Assembly (NCBI GenBank): GCA_020740775.1
Contig: JAHEWK010000010.1
Span: 248,001 to 312,000, forward strand
Length of the DNA stretch: 64,000 nt
Reading direction: 5' to 3'
Origin: Ilyonectria destructans
Taxonomy: Eukaryota > Ascomycota > Sordariomycetes > Hypocreales > Nectriaceae
Shown here piece after piece: positions 12,098 through 22,387 of this stretch. Within the stretch, counting starts at the first letter, position 1; each line of letters begins with the position of its first letter. Below the pieces are notes generated by a model. It saw only the letters and a list, made by a program, of their open reading frames with translations, made no database searches and had not been told where the DNA came from. Made by a program: the position numbers and the translations under genes.

Positions 12098-13765
12098 TTA
12101 CCTGTCGCCATACTTGCGGTTGTTGAGCTCGATACCGTTCTCGTAGTGTGCCTTGCCATTGCCGTTAGATCGGCGCATATCGTCGTCACTGTCCTCGGCG
12201 AGGTCAGTCAGGGCGAAGCCATGGGCTTCCTCCTCGTCGTATGCGTGAATCAGGCCTTCACGATCGCCATTCAGGCTGCCGACGCTGTGTCGCGGCGGGT
12301 CACAGCTACGCCTGGACTGCATGCTCAGGCGAGTCTGAAGGCCGGACACCATATCGGTACCAGTGGCATCGGATCCTCCTCGGCCAACAATCAGCTTGTG
12401 GCCGTGGGGGTCGCCTCTAGAGAGGTTCAGCAGATAGACACCGGTGAAAGTGATCAAGAAGCCGCAGATCAGGGAGAGGGTATTGACGGGATCGGTCGTG
12501 TTGAAACCGCTGAAGAGGATGAAAGACGCGCAGAGGGTGGCGGTAGTGAAGGTGACGTAGTACAGGGGGTTAACACTGGAGGTGTCTGGTAAGCAAGTAT
12601 TCATTCCAACAAGACATGGGCAACTTACATGTTGGTGGGGAAGACGGCCAGAGCCTTATTGAAGTAGTTCATCTGGGTGAGGATACACACGGCGGTAAGA
12701 ATCATGAACACGTAGGTCGACGGGTGGGTGAACTGGTTGTGGCCGGCAAAGGTAAGCTTGAGGGCGATTCCGAAAGCCTTGACAGACATGACGGAGATGG
12801 AGCCGACGGTCGAGCAGATCGAAAGGTAGATGAGTGCATTCTTCTTGCCGTGAACGGGGGCAACCTTGTAGATCATGAAGAGCGCGAAGACGACGACGAC
12901 AATGGCATAGAGAAGGAATCCTGCATTTTGGAGTCAGTTGGCGTCCAAGCTAAAGAGCACACATTAGAGAGTGTACATACCCGGCTGAATAGCATAGTGC
13001 AGAATCTGGTCAATGGTCTGAATGTCCTCGTCCGCAGGGGCATGGAGCACAATGACGACGGCGCCGATGAGGCAGATGGCGCTACCGAGCTTGCCCAGCG
13101 TTCCCAGCTCCTCCTTGAGGAAGTAAGATCCGAGGACAGCACCGATTAGGACACTAATGGCTCCGAGAGGGGTGACGAGAATCGCGGGGGCAAAAGCGTA
13201 TGCCGCAAAGTTGCAGATTTCTCCTGTAGCCACTGAATTGCGTGTCAAGTTAGCGCAGCTCCAAGGCAGGTAGAGGTACGAGACTCACAAGTCGCGATAC
13301 CAGCCCACCACAGAGGGTTTCGTAGGTATAGAAATCCTTCACCCTCGACACCATGACGCTCCTCTACTTGAATCAATCCCTAGGTGCAACAGTCAGTGGC
13401 GCGTTCAGAGGCACGTATGGGGTTCAACGTTATCGAGTCCTCGACTGGGATTCGACGGCTCGCTCGTTGGGGTTCGGTGCAGGGGTAACGGACTTTCTTG
13501 GTAATGACAAAACTGGTTCCTAAAGAGTAAGCATTAGCATGAGCGCGATCCAAGTAGACTGTTTGTGAAGCATACCAATGGCAAGAGCTGAGCACATGGC
13601 AAGTGCCAGGCCGATATACCTTGAGGCAAAAGGTTAGCGAATCGATCGGGCTGAGGAATGGAGGATTTCGACTGGACAGGACACGAGCGAGGGGGGAGAC
13701 GCAAAGACATCTCTGAGTGGGCAGTAGGTGGCGAGGCGGGACACAACATACTTGTCCTCAACCAT
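12098..13765 (-). CDS. NIPA-family magnesium transporter
   Basis: This is a multi-span membrane protein of the NIPA (DUF803) family, known for Mg2+ transport. I rebuilt seven exons: 13752-13765, 13576-13619, 13494-13519, 13289-13379, 12981-13232, 12629-12920 and 12098-12575, giving 398 residues. The N-terminus reads MVEDKYIGLALAMCSALAIG and continues TSFVITKKGLIQVEERHG, the family signature, followed by LRNPLWWAGIATLATGEICN, APAILVTPLGAISVLIGAVL and SYFLKEELGTLGKLGSAICL. About nine hydrophobic segments end near NLSRGDPHG. The remaining roughly 110 residues form a hydrophilic acidic cytosolic tail. Every intron joins in the correct phase, including a 26-bp exon. Family call very secure; transport specificity is from the family only. 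Confidence 0.93.
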
Positions 13766-16700
13766 GGTGTAAGACGGGTGCAAGCCAGCGACAAAGCGCT
13801 TCTGCGAGAGGTGGTCGACAAAAGCGTTGAATGCGCGTCGGGGTTGGTTCGGTTGGAAGCCGACGTGGATTGCGCCAGGGACACACGAGTTTAAGCTGGT
13901 GAGGGCTCGCACCGGGCGAGGAGGCCGGTCCAAGGAAAACGAGGGTGACTGGGAGAAGAAAAGGACGGTAGAAAGACAGAGGCTGCGGGGAAGAAGTCTC
14001 CGGGCTTCAGTAACGATGCATTAAGCCGCCGTAGAAGTCGTGGTCGTCGTCGATGGCGGCGCAGGGGGTTGGCGATAGTCTGGCTCGGTTGGTGATGGAG
14101 GGGGCCAACTAGAGGATTACCGTCGTGAAAGGTCGCGACGTCAGGCTTCAAGCGAGGGAAAGATTGCCGTGTCGGCGTCGGCGTCGTCGTCGTCTTGGTC
14201 TTAATCGTAGCTAGTCGTCGAGAATGTCGTCGTTGATCCGAGGTCGGGAGAGAACGCGCGGGAAGCAGACGCGGTGCGATGCGATGCGATGCGAAAGGGA
14301 CAGCTTGGCTGGATGCTGGATGCTGGATGCTGCGTGTTTGCTGGAACGGGAGACGGGGGACGGGTTGGTAGTCGTTGGTGGTAGAAGTGGTTAAGGTGGC
14401 CCAGGCGGCGGTCCAGGGAAGGCAAGTACCTACGGCAGGTACTTCGTAGGTTCGAGGTGGGTGGATGCCGCTTAGTGACTTGATGGGACCAGGGGGTGAG
14501 GTGAGGGCGCGCGGACGAAGAAACACGAGGCGGGCTGGGTTTTCTTTTTCAGTGAGGAAAAAATAGAGAGGCAGCGTGAGAGACGGGCAGCGGCACGGCA
14601 AAGGCGAGGCTGGAGAGCCAGCGCAAAGGGGCGGCACACTGCGCGGGCTTGGGTGGCGGGTTGGGCCAGCCAGGTACCGCCCAGGACCCAGGACCGTCCG
14701 CTGTACCATGCGCAACAGGTACCGCGTCAGGTTTTTCAGTGGGTTAAAATGGGAGGACACCTCACCTCAGCGCATCCCACCTCCCTGAGGTCGCTGTATT
14801 CGTACTGTAGGGCCCCACCGGTCCACTGGTGTCCACTGGTCCATTGCGTCTGGGGGGACGCTACGAGGGCCGTGTACCCCACCGCGGCGGGTCCTCCAGC
14901 TCCAGGGACGGCCAGAGGCGGCAGGGGGTTCGCCCTCTGAAACTTAGCGGGTGTCCTGAAGCCCTGAAAGTTGGCCTGGGAGTCCTGGGACACCAAGGTA
15001 CCGACAGGACTCCCCCAGACAATTTAGCAATCTGGCACCCGACTCCGGCCCGCTAACACAGACGCAGAATGCAGAACAGAACACAGACCGCTGACACAGA
15101 CGCTGACGCCGAGGTCCGGGGGGAGGGAGGGAATAATCCTGACCCGGCGCGTGCCCTTCTCCTCCGTTCAGTTCAGGTCAGTTCAGGCCAGTTCAGGCCG
15201 GCCGGGAGGGGCAGCCCTGAGCCTCCCAGACCCAGAAGGGGGATGAGAATGCGGCTGCCTGCCAGCTCAGTTCGGAGAGGTGCAGTAACAGACAAAGATG
15301 TAGTAGCAAACAGGAGGTACTTTGTACATTGTTCCAGTCCTTGATCCGCGATAGGCTTGATCTGAGGGAGGGTTTCCCCCTGAGCTAATTTGGCCGATAA
15401 CTGCTGTGCTGCTACGTACTGCTCGATTGCTGCACCCGCTAATAGACGGTACATCGCACGCGCTGCGGGTACCTCCCAGCCTCTAATAGATGGGGAACGA
15501 GACAGACGCCCGACGCAGGAGTGTCACATATGCCGTCACACACGCAAGACACGCTGGGACGATATGGGGGTATTTTTTTTTCTTTCTTCCTTTTACTTCC
15601 TTGAGTCACCCCTTCCATCCCTTTACTTTGACTTATTATCGTCCCTTTCCGTACTGTGTTAGGTACCTCGGTAGCCTTGCTAAGGTACCTAGAGAAACCA
15701 TGGCGCCCTTGCCGCAACTGCACCGCCACACCCTCTCTCAGCCGTCTCCATACCTGGCGTTCATTGCGCAGGCCGTCCGCGTCAGCAATGCTCACCCCAA
15801 TTAGCTGGATGAGCTGAATTAGTTGGGTCCAGTTCAGCGACCCCCTTCCAGTCAGCAGCGCAAGCGTGCGGCTGGTTTCCCGTCCACGCGAAGAAGGTCG
15901 ATCCTGAACAAGCGCTGACTAGGTACCTACAGGTAGGGACGGCTAGCCCGCGGCAGACATGGTTGTGCTTGACAGACGCGAGCGGTTCTGGATCACCTGA
16001 TAGTGGGTGTCGTGATATATGACGCCTGTGACAAGCCTCGGATCCAATTGAGTTTGCCCAGGACTGACTAGAGAGGTATGAGACTTACCAAAGTACTCTA
16101 GGTAGCAGGAAAAGGTACAACGTCGTAATCTACTCCGTAGTGAGGCCAGATCAGCGAGACAAGGTCAGGCCAGACCGGGCTAATCGGCTGCGCCCTGATC
16201 GACAGGAAGCTTCGCGCCTAGAATTGTCGATACATTCCAACGTGCGCGGACATATCTCCGGCGTCCGTCCTTGATTGTCCACTGTCATTATCAGGCATCT
16301 GGCAGATTGCCCTAGCACTAATTAGCATCATCCCTCCGCCAGCACATCATCCATCCTCCCCTCCCATTTACACCCCAGTCTCCTTGGCGGAATCCCATCC
16401 CATCAGGCAGCCTCGTTTGGTACCATGTCGCCAACCGCTCCTCGGGGGATCTTCGCCATTCTAGGGCCAAATTCATGACCAAACGAAGCGAACCTCTTGA
16501 CCGGGCGTTATTGGTTTTAGTCCCGGCCTTCTGGGCCCATGAAGCACTTTCTCCGTCTACAGAGTACGTAGCACAGTGACATGAGAGGAGGCAAAAACAG
16601 GCCCGAGATCCCTGAGCCCTGGTCGTTCTCCATTCCCCACGACCATGATGAAAACCCACGCAAAACCACTACGAGACCATTCGTCGCCCTTGATGGCAGC

Positions 16701-17008
16701 CAAGCCACCGCAGGCGCCCTCTCGGAGTTTCGGGTGCTCGGGCTCCAGTGACGAACTCCCGACAAGGATGTCATTCTCAGGCTGCCACACCTTGCTCTCA
16801 TCCCGCCCGTTTCGACCCCTGAAATCCATTACGACATGAGGAGTACGTAGGTACTTGTACCACTTCTTAACCCAGTATAGTAGATACATGCAAGATATGA
16901 ATAGACAGCCCCGCATTTCTCACGATAGTTGCGTCTGAACTCTGACAGTTCCACTTGCTCAAGGGCTGTACCAACTGAACTAAACGCACCCACCCGTGCT
17001 CATCTTTT
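13766..17008. other. Divergent intergenic region, Mg transporter / GFA protein
   Basis: About 3.2 kb without a supportable gene. It holds short tandem repeats (GCGAT about four copies near 14275-14294; GGATGCT about three copies near 14311-14332), a TAGGTACCTA palindrome at 15920-15929, several near copies at 15660 and 15690, and a TACTCCGTA word at 16131-16139. A long minus-strand open frame at 13891-14760 starts with GTG, is Pro/Arg/Ser-rich and is not convincing. A minus-strand frame at 16557-16916 is likewise unrecognised. Confidence 0.5.
15920..15929. promoter_or_regulatory. TAGGTACCTA palindrome
   Basis: An exact copy of the 10-bp palindrome, about 1.1 kb upstream of the GFA-domain gene, followed directly by CAGGTAGGGA. 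Function unknown. Confidence 0.25.
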
Positions 17009-18130
17009 ATGGAGCCACCGTCTCTTCGCGTCTCCTGCCTTTGCGGCTCTGTCTCTCAGCTCGTCAACTCAAGGCCCGCCGTAGATACTCCGCCAAACCT
17101 CTCCCTCTGCCATTGCGATACCTGTCGTTACACCTCTGGCTTGCTCTGTGCGTCATACTGCCCCATCGCGGTTCCCAGTCTTCCCCATGGCGTTAAACCA
17201 TATGACGCTGCAGATGGATGGACGAGGCACTTTTGCTCATCCTGCGGCTGCCATGTGTTCCGCTGCAAAACAGCAGACTCGGGCGAGACAGAATGGGAGC
17301 TGGCCACTGGTGCCATTATTGAGACCATCCCGGAAGACAGTTCCAAGGTGATGCAATACACACATCACAACCACGTTTCCGACACCAAAGACGGAGGTAT
17401 CGCGGTGTGGATTCCAGAGTTCCAGGGCCAAAAGATGGAATTCCTCGAGAGCGCGGTTCCACCTCGCGCCCGTGAAGCTGTATTACAGGAAGACCATCTC
17501 CCGGCCTCTTGCGCCTGCGGCCGAGTCCGCTTCCACGTCACCCGCCCTAACCCCGCGAGCTATCTCCCCCGGTCCAACATTGCCGATCTAATCTACCCGT
17601 ATAGCTCGACCGACAAGGCCATCACGCAGAACCCGGCCGACGAGAAGTGGTGGATCCGCGCCGCCGGGACAAAGTACCTTGCCGGAACCTGCGCGTGCCG
17701 CTCCTGTCGTCTCGCATCAGGATTCGAGATTCAAACCTGGACCTTTGTGCCCCGAGCCAACATATTCTTCCACGTGGCTGAACCGGATGGGGGTGAAACC
17801 ATTGTCCCTCTCGACTTTGATTCCCTGCCGGCCGATATCTTGACGAGCTATCGGTCTTCTCCCGATGTCCTTCGCGAGTTTTGCGGAACTTGTGGCGCTA
17901 CAGTCTTTTGGCATGACAAATGGCGGCCAGACCTGATTGACGTGAGTGTCGGCTTGCTCAGGGCCGCAGAAGGGGCCAGAGCCGAGAGTTGGGTAGATTG
18001 GTGGACCGAAAGAGTAAGTTTCACTGAGGACGCAGAGAATGGCCGCGTTGGCAGTGAGGCACAAAGGGCGAGAGCCTTGATCCACTCGCTGGAAAAAGGG
18101 CTGCGTCAATGGGGTAGGAGAGAGCAATAG
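17009..18130 (+). CDS. Double GFA/CENP-V-like zinc-binding protein
   Basis: An intronless gene of 373 residues with two tandem GFA-type (glutathione-dependent formaldehyde-activating enzyme/CENP-V) beta folds. Copy one carries Cys10/Cys12, Cys34/Cys36/Cys39 and Cys76/Cys79 (CLCGSV, CHCDTCR, FCSSCGCHVF). Copy two carries Cys168/Cys170, Cys228/Cys230/Cys233 and Cys292/Cys295 (CACGRVRF, CACRSCR, FCGTCGATVFWHD). All zinc-binding cysteines expected for the fold are present in both halves. The family is named for formaldehyde/glutathione chemistry, but most fungal members have unknown substrates, so no reaction is claimed. The ATG follows a clear non-coding leader. The C-terminal roughly 60 residues are hydrophilic and helical. 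Confidence 0.88.
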   Translation: MEPPSLRVSCLCGSVSQLVNSRPAVDTPPNLSLCHCDTCRYTSGLLCASYCPIAVPSLPHGVKPYDAADGWTRHFCSSCGCHVFRCKTADSGETEWELATGAIIETIPEDSSKVMQYTHHNHVSDTKDGGIAVWIPEFQGQKMEFLESAVPPRAREAVLQEDHLPASCACGRVRFHVTRPNPASYLPRSNIADLIYPYSSTDKAITQNPADEKWWIRAAGTKYLAGTCACRSCRLASGFEIQTWTFVPRANIFFHVAEPDGGETIVPLDFDSLPADILTSYRSSPDVLREFCGTCGATVFWHDKWRPDLIDVSVGLLRAAEGARAESWVDWWTERVSFTEDAENGRVGSEAQRARALIHSLEKGLRQWGRREQ

Positions 18131-19121
18131 CTTCCTCGCAGGAATCTAGAGCATTACCCGGACAGCCATTTACACCATTTTCAAGGTTGTAGATCTTGAT
18201 TCGGGGACAACCTCACGCGATATCGAGCCAAGATCAGTTATCTTCTTCCAATTAATTTTGCTCAAGACTCCGAGGATACTCGAATCGTCCTAGATTCTGG
18301 TCCACTCTGGTCGTGGCTCCGGCCAGTTATGGCCTCTCACCCGACGACCACATGGCCAACTCCCAATCTAGAGAAAAAACTAATAACACTTCCCCGAGAC
18401 CGCCACTCGAGGGCATCCCTATCGAACAGCTACTCCGTATGCTTCTCAAAAATTGAGGCTAGCTTCCTAGATGCTTACCCCGTCCATGGGTTCATAGCAT
18501 CGACTATGTAGTGTTGCAGATCGGGCCCATCGTCGCTTGCTGAGACATGGGTGCTTGTGCTCTAATCCATCCAACGCCCTATCCCACTCCAAAACCATTC
18601 ATCATACAAGCCAAACTCTCTCGGTATCTCGTACCGACCAGCGTCGTGATGCTGCGTTGCTTATCCGAAGAGTAAAAGGGTATCGACGAAGGCGTCATCA
18701 ATAAAGAACAATCAAAAAGAATCGACAAGCCAATAACTAAAGGGCATTCGTGCCCAATGACACTCAGCTGAAGTTGTCGTGTCATATCAAAACGGTCCTG
18801 TCAAGTTAGTCCGCGTTTCATTTTGAACCTACCTTTATCTGGTCTTGGCCGCTACGGGCATGACGTAGAAAACATCAATACCAAGGGCATGATGTGCTGT
18901 TAGGACGCATGGCTCTTCTTACCACCAGAACAGATACCATGCTAGGTTCAGTAGGGGCTCGGGTTGGGGTCGGGGTCGGGGTCGGGTTGGGAGTAGGAAA
19001 TAATATCGAGGCATGGCTCTTGCCCCATGTCGCTGTAGCCAATATGCTTGTTTGGCTTCTAGCCCGTCTTGGTGTAAAGCCACAGCATTGGGGTTGGCAA
19101 AGTTAGTTTGAGGTCTGTGGC
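18131..19121. other. Convergent 3' flank with G-rich tract
   Basis: No gene was recognised between the stop codons of the GFA protein and the acidic protein. It contains a TACTCCGTA word at 18431-18439 and a G-rich hexamer repeat at about 18959-18992. Confidence 0.5.
18959..18992 (+). repeat. G-rich GGGGTC tandem repeat, possible G-quadruplex
   Basis: Six closely spaced G-runs (GGGTTGGGGTCGGGG and similar) lie on the plus strand about 130 bp beyond the stop codon of the minus-strand acidic protein gene. Runs and loops fit the general G3+N1-7 pattern, so quadruplex folding of the plus strand is possible. No function is shown. Confidence 0.6.
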
Positions 19122-21651
19122 TCAGGGTCGACGGCGCTTGACGTCTGAATAACATGTTAGCAAGGTCTTTCACTAATTTCGGCTCGGGGTGCATACCTTG
19201 TTCATCTTCAACATCAGTTTCGTCATCTCCCCGGGATCGCTTCCCAACGACAGATGGGCTTTGTATCTCCTCATCTGCCTCGGGATCGTCGTTCCAATCA
19301 ATCTCCCCGATGTCGTCCCCGTCGGCGGCTTCAGTTGTGTCCAGCAGCTCAGTCGTAGCCGGATTCGCATTTATGGAACCTGTCTCGTCGTCGTCTTTAA
19401 GAGTCGTCGTCGTACTTGTGGCAGCAGTGCCCACGTTTGTTCCGTCCGGGTCGGTAAGGTTCTGTTCATTGGTAAGACCACCGGCTTCGAGGTCAACCTC
19501 ATCGTCCACCTCAGCATCCTCATCGAGCTCCGGGTTCATCAACGGGTTAGATTCGCTTTCGTTGTAAGCTATAAAGGATTGGTCAGCCTCAGTTGTGGAA
19601 AATGTTATGCTGAAATCGGAGATCGAGTGACCGTGCTTCCGCAGGGAGTTGGGGAGCATTGGACTCTCGCCATTCGCATCCACCCGCTCAAGCGGCCGTC
19701 CGAAGTGGAGAGCGTGTCGGAACCCCCCTTCTTCTCGGCCATGCTCTTCGACGTATCCTGCTACACAGGTGTTGCAGAGGCAGAAGTCTGGGTAATAACA
19801 AGTAGGAAAAAGACCGGGGTGAGGGGTGGCGCGTTTACCATTTGATTCGACATCATCCTCTATCGCAGCTGCGTTTGATGCTTCGTCGTTTGTTGCAATT
19901 GCATCTTCAGGAGCAGGGTCAACAGTGTCGCCCTCAATGTAACCAGCATCTGCAGCATCCTGGTCGTCTCCATTGGAGTCATGGTTGTCATTTGGAGAGA
20001 CAACCAAGTCAGCACCCTCTTCTGCGTCGTACTCGACATCATTCTCGACCGCCTCCTCGTTGATCCTCTCAACCTCATGTCCAGGGCTGTCGTAATTATC
20101 CAGTCGCTCCTCAAGTTCATCATCAGCCGTGTTGGCTTCTAACACGCTAGCAGCAGCCGCTACAGGGGATTCAAAGAGATGGATGACTTCGTCCAGGCCT
20201 TTGCCTGCCGTGGCGCTCTCGATTAGAGACTCTAGTCGCTTGCTGGCGGAGGGCTTGGTAAAGAGATATGTGTACAATGTCCGAGAGCTCTCTGGATCCT
20301 GATTCTTGACTAACAAGTCAAAGATTTCAAGAATCTGGCGCAGTGTGACACTGGAAAGGGAATCCTGCAAGCATGACTGCAAATTGATTAGTGCCCAATC
20401 ATTCAACGATCTGAAGGGTTTTCTTACCTCGGCAAATTCAAGTCCAAGCTCGTCGACTTGAAAGACCAACTCCTCTTCCTGTGCAATCTCACTGGCCAGT
20501 TCGTTTCGGAACCCTGACAGCACCTTGTCCATAGTCTCGTCAATAATAGATGTCTCTGTAAAGAATCCGTCCGAGCTATTAGAGAAGCAAGGGAACTCGT
20601 CTCCTTTATACTGTACCGTAATTGCGGGAAATTCGGTGTCAGAGGCCGCAGCGGAGTTCTCGCCAGACTCAGATGGGTCTTGTTGCTCGAAATTGGCGCC
20701 ATCCTGGAGATCGCCTTGGTCCTCTGCGGTAACATCATACTCATCGAATTCGACATTTTCAGCCTCTTCATGTTGTGGCGTCGTTTGCTTTTCAGCTTGT
20801 TGTTCATGGAAGTCTCCATTCTCCTCACTCAAACCTTCGTCTTTTGTTTGGGACTCTTCATCCAGCTTCTCCGCGACAACGGCTTCGACACTGCCGCTTG
20901 GCGCTGTTTCGTCATCTTGAAAAGTAGTTGCTTCAGGCACATCACCCTCATCATCGTCATACGTGATTTCATCCTGCTCCGGTTGTTCTTGGTGGTCACC
21001 GTAATCGCCATGTTCCCCATCATCACCTTCTGGGTCCTCAGTGGCAACATCTCCCACAGATTGAAGAACACCGTCTTCAGTAGCATGTTCAACAGCAGCC
21101 TCAGTGCTTAGAGGTGCCGAGTTCTTCTCGACATCCAAGTCAAGCTCGCTTTGCAGATTGTGCTGACCGGCTTGTTCCTCGAACTCGTAGTCGATCTCAT
21201 GATCGGATACGTGGGTCTCGTCAGCGGCATCCTGGCGATTTTTGTCCGCGTCGTTCGGAATCTCCACATAACCATCATCCTCTTCTGGATTCTGCGATAA
21301 TGACCGGGCACCAGCTTCTGTAGCGTGGTAGTCATGCTCGGATTTGTGGCTCGCGTCGTGGCCTGTCTGATCCAGATCGTCCTCGATGTTCTCAGTGCCA
21401 CCTAAGTCTTCTTCTTCTGGAATCGCTGCACCTTCCGCGTGTTCTTCGAAGCTCTCAATAAGTTCGATATCATGGGTACCATCGTCTAGGTTGGCGGTAG
21501 CTTCGGCGAGCTTCTGGTTGTCCTCGTTTTGCAGTGATGCTAACTCGGGTTGATCGACCATGTCGGTGTCAAAGTCAATAAAGTCGTCGTCGACATGGCC
21601 GTCCATTTCAAGTGGCCTCGTCATATCGACCTCCATGTCGATTTCTGCCAT
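19122..21651 (-). CDS. Highly acidic, largely disordered protein of unknown function
   Basis: I propose four exons: 20428-21651, 19839-20376, 19197-19787 and 19122-19144, giving 791 residues. The N-terminal 320 or so residues are Asp/Glu/Gln-rich and low-complexity. A better-structured segment begins at about FPAITVQYKGDEFPCFS and runs through SIIDETMDKVLSGFRNEL and SVTLRQILEIFDLLVKNQDP. A small Cys cluster, DFCLCNTC, follows. The end reads EIDWNDDPEADEE, KRSRGDDETDVEDEQ and finally DVKRRRP, a basic nuclear-type tail. The three introns are inferred from GTAAGA, GTAAAC and GTATGC donors and from acceptors, one with branch point TGCTAAC. The first two introns are 51 bp and stop-free, so an unspliced reading is also open. 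I do not recognise a named family. The acidic charge and KRRRP tail suggest a nuclear role, but this is inference. Confidence 0.8.
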
Positions 21652-22387
21652 ATTTCGGAAACTTCGGAAGGGGTGGCGTCAAAGGATTCTTTGTTGCGGG
21701 GGAGCCGCAGCTCGAAGCTGGGGTTCGCGACGGTTCGCGACGATCGGGATAGCTTCTCGTCGGTCGAGAGCTATGGACAAAATGACTCCGGTGGCAGACG
21801 TCGGTTTCAAATATGGAGGGCGCCAAACGCCAAGTGCTCAATCAAAGTCTTGCCGATGGGCTGGGTTCGTGAATGAAGATGGAATCAGGATGGTCTGCGA
21901 CATTTGTTCCGGGGTCAGGAATCGGGTAAGGGCGCCAGTGATGAAATATGGTCCAGGGGCAGGGCCAGAGGAGGTTTTTAAAGAAGGGCGGTATCGTAGG
22001 CAGCGGCAAACGCGAAACGGTGGAAGTTGGGAGGTCGAAGGTGAAAGGGTCGCGGGCTTCAAAGATTCCTGTGGTTGAATACCTTAGGCAGGTACGGTGC
22101 AGGCGTGGAGCCTGGACGGCTGAAGGAAGTTCCTTAGGCTGACGCTTACCGCAAATAGACTAGCGTGTTAGAGCAGCCAAATGATCCCAGGTGTCCCCAA
22201 GGCAAGCCCCACCTACGCCACGCTCCCTGAGCCACGAGCCACGGTAGCCACTGTAGCCAGCACGGTCCGCACACCTGGAATATTGGCCCGCAGCTCCAGG
22301 AGGCGGACGACTGACGCTTGAACCCGCCAACGCAACATCTTGTCTTCTCCCAGTCAACACCGAATCTGCTCGATCCAGCCTGTCACA
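21652..22387. other. Divergent promoter region, acidic protein / delta-COP
   Basis: 736 bp lie between two divergent start codons. It includes CCTTAGGCAGGTACGG-like sequence near 22081, related to the TAGGTACCTA words elsewhere. No gene seen. Confidence 0.5.

Noticed and set aside
13891..14760. Minus-strand open frame of 289 codons upstream of the Mg transporter
   Set aside because: It begins with GTG, is Pro/Arg/Ser-rich and spans short tandem repeats; most likely the transporter's GC-rich leader region.
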